The notes under the pieces: model-generated
The model's database searches: none
What the model saw: only the letters and a program-made list of their open reading frames with translations
Told to the model about the DNA's origin: nothing
Translations under genes and position numbers: made by a program
NCBI GenBank assembly: GCA_916613615.1
Contig: OU744734.1
Coordinates: 33,488,301 to 33,552,300 of the forward strand
DNA from: Steromphala cineraria
Lineage: Eukaryota > Mollusca > Gastropoda > Trochida > Trochidae
DNA: 64,000 nucleotides
Direction: 5' to 3'
Part shown: positions 38,601 through 45,346 of the stretch, piece after piece
Layout of the letters: every line of letters begins with the position of its first letter
Position numbering within the stretch: position 1 is the first letter of the stretch

Positions 38601-40282
38601 GTGGGAAGGTAAACTCAGAACTTATTTGCCACCCATGGTGTGTATCTCTTGAAATATTTCTGTATTCTCTAGATATAACACTGACTGAGGTTGGCATAAG
38701 TTTTTATGTTTTTCATGAGAAAGCAATCTTTATGTTGTCTTTCTAACAATTGAAAATGTGAGTTTGGACTTGTATGATTTCAATAAAAGTATGCATTAAG
38801 TGAGTTTATCATGGCACAAGAGTAACTGTATAGTGAGTTAGGTAACAATAGTTCTGAAGCTGTTTCACTACTGAGAGCACATTGTTTGGATATCTGCGAT
38901 TATTGCAAATAATTATAAATATAAAATCATTATATTTTTCAGATATCAACCAAGTTCCAGGTGTGATCCCAGTTACCAAGGATACGCCAAACTGGAAACG
39001 AGAAATGCAGGAGAAGAAAAATAGGGAAAAAATTGAAGAATATGTTGTAAGTACTTGTTAAGATACATAAACAATTTCTCATTAATAAATTTGAATATAA
39101 AATGTTATCCATTTGTTGGTTGTGGGAGGCTGGGTGTATAGTGGATATCGCAGTGATTTGCGGGAACTGCTTCAGATTAAGAGCTCCGGGCATTGTGGCA
39201 ACTTTGTCTCTAATAGATAATTTATACTCAGTATGGTTTGGGTGCAAAGCTACATTAAATTCTTAACGCAGTTACACCAATGGTTAGCTAGTTCCAGCCG
39301 ATGATTGCAGCTTTCACTACAATGCATAGTCACACTTGTTTTGTAAGCTTTCTCCCTGCAATAATAGGGATATGAAAGTAAAATACTCTTGAAAGCAGCA
39401 TTAAACCCAAACTCACTCCATAGCTCACCAGTTGCGGATTCAACAGGGGGGGGGGGGGAGGGTGGTTGATGTTTGAATCCCTATTTTGAAATTGTTTTGG
39501 TTCGTTGACTGTAAGAGACTGAACCCTCAAGGTATATATCCCCCTTTTATATTCTCACAATATATAAGTATGATTCTAATCTGCTAATTATTCTTTATAT
39601 TCTAATCACTATTTTAATTTTCAAAAACAGAGAAAAATATTAAGAGAGAGGGAGGAACAAGCCAAATGGAGGGATGTGCCGGAATGGAAGAGGAAAATAT
39701 TGATGAGGAAATCTGCAGAGGTAACTTGTACAACTTCATCACTCATATGGAAGAACCTAAAAAATTTAGTCATAATCCTGAAAATGATTTAAATGTACTG
39801 TGAATATAATTGATTCCAGGAGGAATATATTTAGTTAAGGACTTGCCCATCAATATTAATCAGTGAACAATAATAAACAATAAAGTATAAGAATAACCTT
39901 ATCAAAAACTATTCAACTTAAAAAGTATCAATTCATCCAAATGTGAATGGAAGTTTCATTTTTTAATATTAACCCAAAATTAATATTTCTAATCATTCCA
40001 TCTATTTTACAGGAACAGGAAGCAGCAATTGCAGGTATGAAAGCCGAGGAACCGAAGGCTTCAGCGAAGAAAGCGCCGCCAGTGGAACGTCCAAACAGTT
40101 CTGAATGTGGAGTTCCTAAGGGCAATGCAAATATCACGCCTGCTGCCATGCAAATGGATCCTGCTGAATTGGAAAGCATGCCACCATGGAAACGAGAACT
40201 TCTTTTCAAACGAGAAAAAGTTCCAATGACATTCTTCAACGAATTCAATCCTGAGGATGAAGAAGAGGCGCCTCCGAGTTGA
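5563..40282 (+). CDS. Espin-like actin-bundling protein, C-terminal part (eight core exons)
   Basis: Exons by splice sites and phase: 5563-5634, 9474-10533, 10914-11015, 11286-11450, 30488-30538, 38943-39046, 39631-39720, 40013-40282 (stop TGA 40280-40282). They join in one frame for 637 residues. Features in order: Ser/Pro-rich region, three polyproline tracts, a WH2-like HLAAEIGNIKLKRV, another proline/acidic tract, then LVIPDDI, followed by three WKR motifs (NWKREM, EWKRKI, PWKREL). Vertebrate espins have the same order: proline-rich region, WH2 motif, then an actin-bundling C-terminus with IPEWKR and MPAWRRD motifs. Espins cross-link actin in parallel bundles of stereocilia and microvilli. 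Ankyrin repeats typical of long espins are not in the window. Taperin and phostensin also carry W-K-R motifs but lack this order. Two cassette microexons (32699, 32935) may be added. Confidence 0.72.
5635..7722 (+). other. Intron of espin-like gene, no gene seen
   Basis: Part of the intron joining the exons at 5563 and 9474. A minus-strand open frame near 6909-7223 has a hydrophobic, almost coding look but no family was recognised and no splice context supports it. Confidence 0.5.
7723..7962 (+). repeat. 40-bp minisatellite, six units
   Basis: Units like GTCATCAGCCATATGATGTC begin at 7723, 7763, 7803, 7843, 7883 and 7923, exactly 40 bases apart. A partial, shorter-spaced relative lies just upstream (about 7660-7722). 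Unit divergence is high, so the array is old, yet the period is kept without indels. Confidence 0.88.
8343..8390. repeat. Perfect 48-bp palindrome
   Basis: The 24 bases at 8343-8366 (starting ACATGTAAATAATTCTAATG) are followed directly by their exact reverse complement to 8390, with no spacer. It lies in an espin intron and could extrude a cruciform or form an RNA hairpin. Confidence 0.95.
8391..9473 (+). other. Intron end, no gene seen
   Basis: AT-rich intron sequence leading to the acceptor GTTTCAG before the long exon at 9474. No coding or repeat signal recognised. Confidence 0.5.
9474..10533 (+). CDS. Espin-like gene, long proline-rich and WH2-like exon
   Basis: A 1060-base exon (353 codons plus one base) with acceptor TTTCAG and donor G|GTAATA. 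It starts SSSTSSGIYNEPDVYEGG. It contains Ser/Pro repeats, a GQGQGQGQ run, and polyproline tracts around 10196-10230, 10285-10315 and 10342-10360 (for example PPPPPPPLDG), which in espins bind profilin and SH3 or WW partners. Near the end (about 10470-10520) lies HLAAEIGNIKLKRV, matching the WH2 pattern of a short amphipathic helix followed by LKxV, an actin-monomer binding element. In mammalian espin the WH2 motif likewise follows the proline-rich part. Reading on into the intron would add a short tail ending at 10595. Confidence 0.78.
10914..11450 (+). CDS. Espin-like gene, two short exons (10914-11015, 11286-11450)
   Basis: Both exons are symmetric in phase 1. The first gives ANVAPIQSMADTG, then LRPTPGAVDIYKEG. 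The second gives RDDTTKDTEELPPPPPPPQ, then a run of alternating Glu/Pro and a Lys-rich end. They add a fourth polyproline tract with a strongly acidic neighbour. Each could be skipped without changing the frame. Confidence 0.75.
11451..13454 (+). other. Start of a 19-kb espin intron, no gene seen
   Basis: AT-rich sequence between the donor AAAAG|GTAGGA at 11450 and a more GC-rich tract starting near 13455. No coding signal or recognised repeat; two weak AAGGGAARTAACT motifs occur (near 11945 and 12378). Confidence 0.5.
13455..14320. promoter_or_regulatory. GC-richer non-coding island, candidate conserved regulatory element
   Basis: Two patches (about 13455-13570 and 13990-14320) are clearly richer in G+C than the surrounding intron and have no sustained reading frame or repeat structure. 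The second includes AATAATTAATGAC (homeodomain-type ATTA cores) and CAGGTG. Such islands inside long introns are often conserved enhancers. This is inference from base composition alone. Confidence 0.3.
14321..18718 (+). other. Espin intron interior, no gene seen besides SINE
   Basis: Apart from the SINE at 15444 and an E-box-rich patch near 16990-17220 (several CAGGTG/CAGGTA cores), no exon or repeat was recognised. Confidence 0.45.
15444..15630 (+). mobile_element. tRNA-derived SINE copy
   Basis: A pol III A box (TAGCTTAGTTGG, 15449-15460) and B box (GGTTTGATTC, 15492-15501) are followed by a body with GATGGGAGATGTTGCTTCC and TTGAACTGGCGCTG. The same body follows A and B boxes at 36457 and 36500, so this is a SINE family. 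The B box has one change from GGTTCGA. It sits in the long espin intron. Confidence 0.8.
18719..19002. repeat. MITE-like element with 50-bp inverted arms and an extra direct copy
   Basis: The arm 18811-18861 (GTTAAGAAGACGAAGAGTTT... ending TGTAGACAG) is the imperfect reverse complement of 18952-19002. A third, direct copy lies at 18719-18768. Direct and inverted copies 90 to 140 bases apart suggest a fold-back transposon with an internal duplication. Confidence 0.7.
19003..24755 (+). other. Espin intron interior, no gene seen
   Basis: Mostly AT-rich intron. One dispersed repeat (21300-21452) is listed separately. Open frames here are short, of skewed composition and without splice context. 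Confidence 0.45.
21300..21452 (+). repeat. Dispersed repeat, copy 1
   Basis: Shares a diverged 150-base segment with 47449-47600: AATTCTCAAAAACAATTATT, AAGAAAGGAGCC, GATCTAGACTTGCTTTT and ACAGTCTGAG in the same order. One copy is in the espin intron and the other in a SNAPC5 intron, so this is an interspersed family of unknown class. Confidence 0.75.
24756..25317 (+). mobile_element. Satellite-bearing element, 146-bp monomer type, shortened copy
   Basis: It starts TTTTTAGCTCATCAGG, then a small hairpin (GGACTGAAAGTCC), GGGCTTATGGCATGGC, a (GTCC)n tract and GTAAACTTTTGACAC. The body has about 2.5 copies of a 146-base monomer with the palindromic core GTGACCCCAAATAGGGTCAC. It ends near GAAGCTCACCTT. 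The full-length relative is at 60535-61784. No coding capacity; mobilised by other elements if at all. The class may be a non-autonomous Helitron-like element, but this is inference. Confidence 0.75.
25370..26935 (+). repeat. Degenerate 156-bp monomers with unrelated AT-rich filler
   Basis: Segments with ATGGCTGCCATCG (25380), GACCATCTTGGA (25541, 26790), AATGATATCTTAATTGATTT (about 26870) and CCTGAAATCTAATTGAAAA (26903) match the clean array at 28212-29132 but are strongly diverged and broken. They look like an older layer of the same satellite element. Confidence 0.55.
27021..27945 (+). repeat. Diverged tandem duplication, period about 560 bp
   Basis: AACTGGAACCTGATACAAAA at 27021 recurs as AACTGGAACCTGATGCAAAA at 27581. 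Later matches keep the order: a GGTCAGG..TTA..TATGCAA block, then TGAACTCTGG and TGTGTGGTATT. The copies are far more diverged than the 4422 duplication, so this event is old. Confidence 0.65.
28212..29132 (+). repeat. Six-copy tandem array of a 156-bp monomer
   Basis: Monomers begin CAATATGGCTGCC at 28212, 28367, 28523, 28679, 28835 and 28991, spaced 155-156 bases. The middle four are nearly identical, which points to recent homogenisation; the first is more diverged. Each carries GCGGCCATCTTGGATT, a YY1-like core on the minus strand. Confidence 0.93.
29133..29256 (-). mobile_element. Head module of a satellite element, reverse orientation, with (GGAC)n microsatellite
   Basis: Read on the minus strand it gives TTTTTAGCTCACC, GAGCTTATGTCATGGCGC, a GTCC/GTCT tract and GTAAACTTT. 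This is the same head as at 24756 and 60535. Here it is joined to the 156-bp array rather than to 146-bp monomers, and it abuts a headless 146-bp element on its other side. Confidence 0.75.
29257..30410 (+). mobile_element. Satellite-bearing element, 146-bp monomers, lacking its head
   Basis: About seven monomers spaced 146 bases (AAAAACCTATTTTCATC near 29399, 29545, 29691 and onward), followed by a unique 3' part ending TTTTTAGCTCATCTGGCC, GATGAGCTACAGAGCCAATG, GCTCTATTTTTT. This 3' part is nearly identical to 61500-61784. The terminal hairpin AGAGCCAATGGCTCT followed by a T run is shared by all family ends seen here. Confidence 0.8.
30488..30538 (+). CDS. Espin-like gene, 51-base exon
   Basis: Acceptor TTTCCAG and donor G|GTAAGT. 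It encodes ERSPQPYNMDLVIPDDI, phase 1 at both ends. The LVIPDD segment corresponds to the short acidic stretch ahead of the first WKR motif in vertebrate espins (there an ALIPTHDE-type sequence). Confidence 0.75.
30539..32698 (+). other. Intron, no gene seen
   Basis: AT-rich intron. A patch near 31230-31460 is richer in G+C with repeated AGATATTCATG motifs and might be regulatory; nothing else recognised. An (AAT)n run lies at about 31807. Confidence 0.45.
32699..32746 (+). CDS. Candidate cassette microexon of espin-like gene, 48 bases
   Basis: A pyrimidine-rich tract and CATAG acceptor, then 48 bases to the donor TTAG|GTAAGA. Phase 1 at both ends, matching the flanking exons (30488 and 38943). 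Read in that phase it gives AFIKESLIIESLNREL with no stop, a helix-like insert between PDDI and DINQV. Length is a multiple of three. No direct expression evidence. Confidence 0.5.
32935..32958 (+). CDS. Candidate cassette microexon of espin-like gene, 24 bases
   Basis: Acceptor TATTTTCATTTCAG and donor CAG|GTACCG frame 24 bases. In phase 1, as the flanking exons demand, it encodes ETKTKSES. It lies 189 bases after the 48-base candidate, and the two could be included together or separately without shifting the frame. Confidence 0.48.
32959..38942 (+). other. Intron with one SINE, otherwise no gene seen
   Basis: Long AT-rich intron. A GC-richer patch at about 33060-33480 with a CA/CCCCCACC stretch encodes nothing recognised. 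The SINE at 36452 is listed separately. Two AAGGGAGRTAACTC motifs lie near 37620-37665. Confidence 0.45.
36452..36645 (+). mobile_element. tRNA-derived SINE copy
   Basis: A box TAGGTTTGTTGG (36457-36468), B box GGTTCGATTT (36500-36509), then GATGGGAGATGTTGCTTCC and TTGAACTGGCGCTG as in the copy at 15444. The body contains an insertion relative to that copy (CGCTCAGTATCATAGGATAG). Confidence 0.8.
38943..39720 (+). CDS. Espin-like gene, two exons with WKR motifs 1 and 2
   Basis: Exon 38943-39046 encodes DINQVPGVIPVTKDTPNWKR and a charged helix (EMQEKKNREKIEEYV). Exon 39631-39720 encodes RKILREREEQAKWRD, then VPEWKRKILMRKSAE. The charged helical linkers between W-K-R motifs match the actin-bundling module of espins, where each end of the module contacts actin. 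Both exons have clean GT-AG borders and keep the frame. Confidence 0.78.
39395..39458. repeat. Relic of a mollusc interspersed repeat next to a G run
   Basis: GCATTAAACCCAAACTCACTCC is the typical end of a repeat common in mollusc genomes (the reverse of GTGAGTGAGTTTxxTTTAACGC). It is followed by a run of 14 or so G at 39447. Confidence 0.5.
40013..40282 (+). CDS. Espin-like gene, terminal coding exon with WKR motif 3
   Basis: Acceptor TTTTACAG; 90 codons including TGA. It begins EQEAAIAGMKAEEPKAS and later has ELESMPPWKRELLFKREKV, close to the MPAWRRDLL segment of espins. It ends in an acidic tail (NPEDEEEAPPS). The end differs from vertebrate espins, which stop in a basic ILKKGDIAKY-type sequence, so the mollusc protein may end after its last WKR motif. 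Confidence 0.78.
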   Translation, partial: EQEAAIAGMKAEEPKASAKKAPPVERPNSSECGVPKGNANITPAAMQMDPAELESMPPWKRELLFKREKVPMTFFNEFNPEDEEEAPPS

Positions 40283-42260
40283 TAGGTTAAAATGTGATAT
40301 CTCCTGCTGAACTTTTTCTTGGAAACCAAACTATATATGGACGAAAAATTGTCAGAAGATTGTTGCCTGTGCCTACATCTTGAAACTTTGAAGCGGAGTA
40401 ACAACTTTTAGTGCTGCGCAATGTTTTCAAAGTTTTGGTGCGAGGCTGATGTTTTTCATTCATCATGACCTTGAAGCCAAGGTCACCATGTCATTATGTG
40501 TAGCAGTGTTTGGTCAGTGTTGTGTCTTGTGAACGTCTGCAACTTTAAGGTCAAGTCCAAGGTCACACTAAAATTCAACAAGGTCAAGGGCATACCAAAA
40601 TTGTGGTTAACAAAACACTGATTTTTCACATTTTAAAGAAAAAATTCAATAAATATTGTATACAATTGTGCACAATAAAGCAAGCAAATATCTATGCAGA
40701 TCACCAAAATTTAATGTTTTACATTAATATGTACTTAATTTGTGGAAACTTTTATGCGTGGATCATCATTACAATTAAATTACTGCCAGAGAGCATGCTA
40801 TAATCATATGCAGCAATTGTGTGCAATGTATATATGCCTTGGAATATTTCAGGTATATCTATTTTTGTCATCCCTGTTTTTGGGGAACTTGGCACCAATT
40901 ATGAACACCATGAGTGCCAGTTCCTGTTGTCATGGAAACCAGAAGTTTGTCCTGGTAACGACTAATCATATTTAGTTACAAGGCACTAAACAAATTAAAT
41001 ACTTGTTTTGTGTTTCAAATTTCCTGACTTTGAATGAAATGTAAATGAGTTTGTATTACTAGTCAATGAAAAATTGTAATTTAATGGGGGGAAACACTCA
41101 AATTTTTGATGAGATTGTAGTCTTCCATGAAAAGGATTAAATTACAGGCTGGCATTAAAAAGAAATGAAGATTTCAGCCAAACATTTAAACTGAAACAGT
41201 GATCCAATACTTAAATGAGGTTTTTTTATGCTAAAGTTTTAAATGTTTGGCTGATTTACTGAGAATGTGTATTCATAGTGTTAACTGTTTTGTAAATTTA
41301 ATTGTTTATTCAATGTGGCAAAGTCAATTTGTAACTGTTTTTATAAGTGTATTTTCTAAGATTATGAGAATGTTTAAAACATGTGAAAGAATTTCACATT
41401 GAGTTTTAACTGTTTTTGAGATACAGAACATTTGAAGAAATGTAGTGAACCATATTTTCATAACTGTAAAAAATTAAATTAGCAGCATTAAACTCATTTT
41501 TATTAGCAATTTGTATTTCATTTTGTGAGTCTATTTATGCATATTGTAGCTATTTATTTGATAATATCGGACATTAATTTTAGGTGCTTACCAGTTTAGT
41601 ATTGACAATCAAAATGCTCAACTCTCATACTTTGTATTCCGAACAAAAAATAATATTTTTTTCCAAATGTGTGCATTTCATTTCAGTGCAATACAGTGCC
41701 TGAACATATAAGCAACAAGACCTTCTTTATAAACTCTATTTTTTTGCTCTTTATTTCTTTTATTTCTTTATAGTAAAAGATGCTTAAGATGTCCATCAAA
41801 CATGTTTTGATATTTTCGAATTGAAACAGATCTTTCGGTAAATAAATATAAATTGTTAACAGTATTACTATTTTTTGCTTACAGTATTTATTCAGATTTG
41901 CTTCTGCTTTCACCAAAAACAAATTTTAGTTTCAATTTTCATATATATTGCCTTAATAGTACCATATATCATTGATGATAAATGAATTTTCAATGCGACA
42001 TTGAATTTTCCAAGAAAAGTTAACTTTTCAAACCACGAAAACACAGTATTATCTAAACTTTTTGTAGATTTTAAATATCTTTATAGGTGTGTCCCAAAGT
42101 TTGTTTTTCGAAAATTTATTGATTTATTTTAACTTGTCCTTTTGTAGATAATTTCTAAAACAAGCGCTTATGCCCTTAGTATTTTATCCTTTGTATGTTT
42201 TATCTTGTAGATATATTTTTGTGTTTATTTTACAATGTGAAGTACTTGTCATAAATAAAC
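40283..42260 (+). other. Espin-like 3' UTR, with alternative polyadenylation signals
   Basis: AATAAA occurs at 40648-40653 and 40674-40679 (proximal) and at 42254-42259 (distal). The distal site is followed by a GT/T-rich stretch and is the best-looking one. Four or five AAGGTCA/TGACCTT motifs cluster at 40466-40590. The rest is AT-rich without coding signal. Confidence 0.5.
42254..42259 (+). terminator. Distal polyadenylation signal AATAAA
   Basis: AATAAA followed within 25-40 bases by GTGTCTTTTGTT, a suitable downstream element. It would give a 3' UTR of about 2 kb. Proximal signals at 40648 and 40674 would give one of about 400 bases. Confidence 0.4.
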
Positions 42261-42756
42261 AATTTCATCTTTTTCTAAGTGTCTTTTGTTAAAGATAACC
42301 TTCTTATGTTCCAAATGAACAAATTTGACAATTAACATAACTTACATCCTGCTTATAAAATAGGGATTTCACAATACAGATACCCCACGATAAGATACGT
42401 ATCACAATAGTAAGAGCACAATATTATACACAATGCGATACAGTAAATGCAACATTATTACAAACTACAAAGAGATACAAACTCACTAATCTGAATTTAA
42501 TATTTTGAACTATAACTACACCCACTTTTAAACACAAAAACATGCCAACTTTTTCTGAAATTTCATAAAATACTAGTTAAACATGAAAAGAAACACTATC
42601 TTTTTCAAAGGATATTAAAAATCTCTGGATTTTGTTATTCTCAGAGATATTTTGAATGATATTGCCCAAAGTTTGTATCAAGATATAGATCTAGTTAACT
42701 GTCATGTATCATGCATCAGTGTATTGTCACATCCCATCAGTCTCCTACAGCAAATT
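42261..42756. other. Intergenic AT-rich spacer, no feature seen
   Basis: Between the distal espin poly(A) signal and an old satellite-element relic. Nothing recognised. Confidence 0.5.
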
Positions 42757-43190
42757 TAAAAATAGAGCCATTGGCTCTGCAGCCCATCAGGCTTCATTTC
42801 AATTTTGCTTAGGGCAGGGATGCAGAAAACTTTAGGCTGTGGTTACCCCCTTAGTAGGGGCCACAGGGTCACCAAATGTACAATGTACAATCCTCCTTAT
42901 CTAACTTAAGAGTCTGCACACAAAGTTTCAGCTTCTAGGCCTTACGCTTCTGGAAAAGAAGATGAAAGTAGGTGTTTAGTGTGTGGCTCCTGTGGCTTTT
43001 TCAGTAGGGGCAACAGGGTCATCAAAGCTATAAATCATAATCCTCACTAGTGAAGGAGTGCGTACAGAAGGTTTCAGCTTTCTTGGCTTAATGCTTCGTT
43101 AGATAAAGTCAAAAGTGCACAAAGTTTAAGACAGACGGACACACAACGAACACGGTGCCATGCCATAAGCCCCAAAAAGTAAAAAAATAC
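42757..43190 (-). mobile_element. Old, diverged relic of the satellite-element family
   Basis: It begins (plus strand) with the hairpin AGAGCCATTGGCTCT and CAGCCCATCAGGC, the mirror of the family's 3' end. It ends with ACAGACGGACACAC and GTGCCATGCCATAAGCCCC, the mirror of the head. Inside are two weak monomers around CCACAGGGTCACC and CAACAGGGTCATC. The divergence shows the family has been present for long. Confidence 0.65.
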
Positions 43191-43913
43191 CTCGTTCTGT
43201 TTTTTTAAGCGAGCCTCAGAAGTAAAGGTCTATGAATAAGATTACATTCTTTTACAGCATGTTTTTTGAGAAAAGGCGAAAAAGGTAAACATACTATTTC
43301 AATAGTTAACCTAATTAGAGTTTACATCTAAATTTTTTGTCCCAAAAATGCCAAGATACTGTAAACAAGATATTATCTGGTATCCTGCCATTAGTAACAC
43401 ATGCCAGTACTTAATACTCCAATACACAAAAGGTCACAACTGATAATATTAGTGTAATATCTGGGTCATGTTACCAAATGACGACACTCTCCTTGAGAAA
43501 TTTGAAATACCCCCTAAATTAAACAAGCATAATCTCTTGAGTCAAAATGATCTTTTGCAGTATTGAGCAAATGAGTTTCAACTGCTAAGGAGGTTTTGAC
43601 AATTTTTGAAAACTTTTTATGAAAGATTTAGGTAAGTGATGAATAATTTGGCTTGCATGTAACATTGTCTTCAATATTGAGACTATATATCAAATCTTTA
43701 ATTCAATAATTATAGTTAACAAGATTCGTTCTTCTCCAGTTATTTAAGAATACATAAGAAACTGATGTACCGGTAATAGCAACATGCTTGAAGTACATTG
43801 GGCCTTTACATTACTAATCAGCTAAAAGTTCAAACAACAATTTTGGTAGCGGAACTTAGTAGTATTTCGATACAAAATCTGGTGTAATATTCATCCCTAC
43901 ACTCATCCTTTAA

Positions 43914-44252
43914 AGGGGCAGTATCACGTCTATAGGGTGAATACTAGGTGGTGTCAGGAAAAAGGAAATAAATGAATCCAATTGAAAGACATTGCATTAA
44001 AACTAAATGAAGCAGTAATAAACCAAATATGTTATTCTAGGTTCAGCCATGTGATTTCTTTTTCTTACACAAAATGAATTTAAGGTGTTCACACAAAATT
44101 CCCGCCAATGGACTTTGTTCTATGACTATTGACGATTGGTTTGTGTAATGCGATTTTTGACACAATCAAAGTAATACATTTAGCATTAACGTTCAATTAT
44201 CAGTGAAAAAAGGAAAATATAAAATTTTTAAAAAAAACGTGCTACTGCCCCA
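43914..44252. mobile_element. MITE with TTAA target duplication (piggyBac-like)
   Basis: Left end AGGGGCAGTATCACGT and the reverse complement of the right end TGGGGCAGTAGCACGT form 16-base inverted repeats with two mismatches. Both are directly flanked by TTAA (43910-43913 and 44253-44256), the hallmark of piggyBac-type insertion. The 339-base element has no coding capacity. Confidence 0.7.
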
Positions 44253-44398
44253 TTAAGGGATCATTTTAGCCTTCTAGGCCATTAAACCATTTCTCAAGTG
44301 GATAGTGGTCCCAATTCTAACGTCCAAACTTTCAACAAATTTACAAAATTATATGAGGGGTAAACACCAAAAAAAAGAGAAAACATGTTTCTAAGATT

Positions 44399-44404
44399 TT
44401 TATT
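44399..44404 (-). terminator. Candidate polyadenylation signal of SNAPC5
   Basis: On the minus strand AATAAA occurs here, followed by a T-rich and GGTGTTT-containing stretch. It would give SNAPC5 a 3' UTR of about 950 bases. No nearer canonical signal was seen between here and the stop codon. Confidence 0.4.
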
Positions 44405-44804
44405 TTTTGCACTATTCTACATAACAAGCTTAATTCCTTCATCCTCTTCTTTGCCATTCTGACCTGCAGAATATTCATATGCAAAACAAACAAACCAAGA
44501 ACTAAACATCAGCCGGTCTACTTGACCAGGTGGCCTTTATCAGAGTATGGCTGAATCTGATGAAGCCCACTTTGTGCGCCTCAACATGTAAGAAGATGAA
44601 CAAAAGTGGCCAAAACTCTAAAGATTTATCCTCTCTTTCTCCTCACAAACCAAGGGAATCATCCTAATCTCATTAATCTACTGTTGACTTGAAAGATTTC
44701 TATTACAGAGTACTGATTAATATATAGTGAAATCCTATTTTCTTGCACATATGAACAACTAAGTGAAATGTTTGTATTTAACCATGTCAATTTCTCTGGA
44801 CACT

Positions 44805-44895
44805 GAGTGAGTGAGTTAGTTCTAGTTTAACGCTACTTAGGCAACATTTCAGCAATTATTGGTATCTGGGACGCTGTATCTGTTAATGTACTTTC
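44805..44895 (+). repeat. Relic of mollusc GTGAGTGAGTT repeat
   Basis: CTGAGTGAGTGAGTTAGTTC then TTTAACGCTACTTAGGCAAC and TTTCAGCAATTATT match the 5' part of a repeat frequent in mollusc genomes. A shorter relic (GTAAGTGAGTTATTGTTTTA then CACCGC) lies at 47171-47205 in SNAPC5 intron 1. The first copy falls in the presumed SNAPC5 3' UTR. Confidence 0.55.
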
Positions 44896-45346
44896 CTATT
44901 CACAAGCCATGTTGTGAAACATACCAGTTACAGGTATTGTATGTGCACACATCAATTTCACCCTGCGACAAAATCTATACAACTGACATTATAACTTTCA
45001 GATAATGCCAGATATCAGCTGAGGTTGTGAACTCTATGAAAACATCACTTTCTTCATGTTACTTTCTTCTAAGTCAATTTGAACATTTTTGAAGATTTTA
45101 AAGTCAGATTCTATGTCAAAAGTGTTTGAAATATGTTATTGTTCTCAAATGAAGAAGGGCTTGCAGTTTGAAAAATCATCAAAGCTCCAACCAAATCTCT
45201 AAATTCACACAAGCCAAGAGGTCATGTTGACCTCTGCCAACAAGAACCACCTTAGAGTAACCACTAAACTGTAGGTGGGCAGGCAGCCATTCCGAACATA
45301 CAGCTGGAATTTCTGAATCATCAGTAACCAATCAAGTTGAGCAAGT

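Noticed and set aside
39928..40404. 158-codon minus-strand frame
   Set aside because: Antisense shadow of the terminal espin exon.
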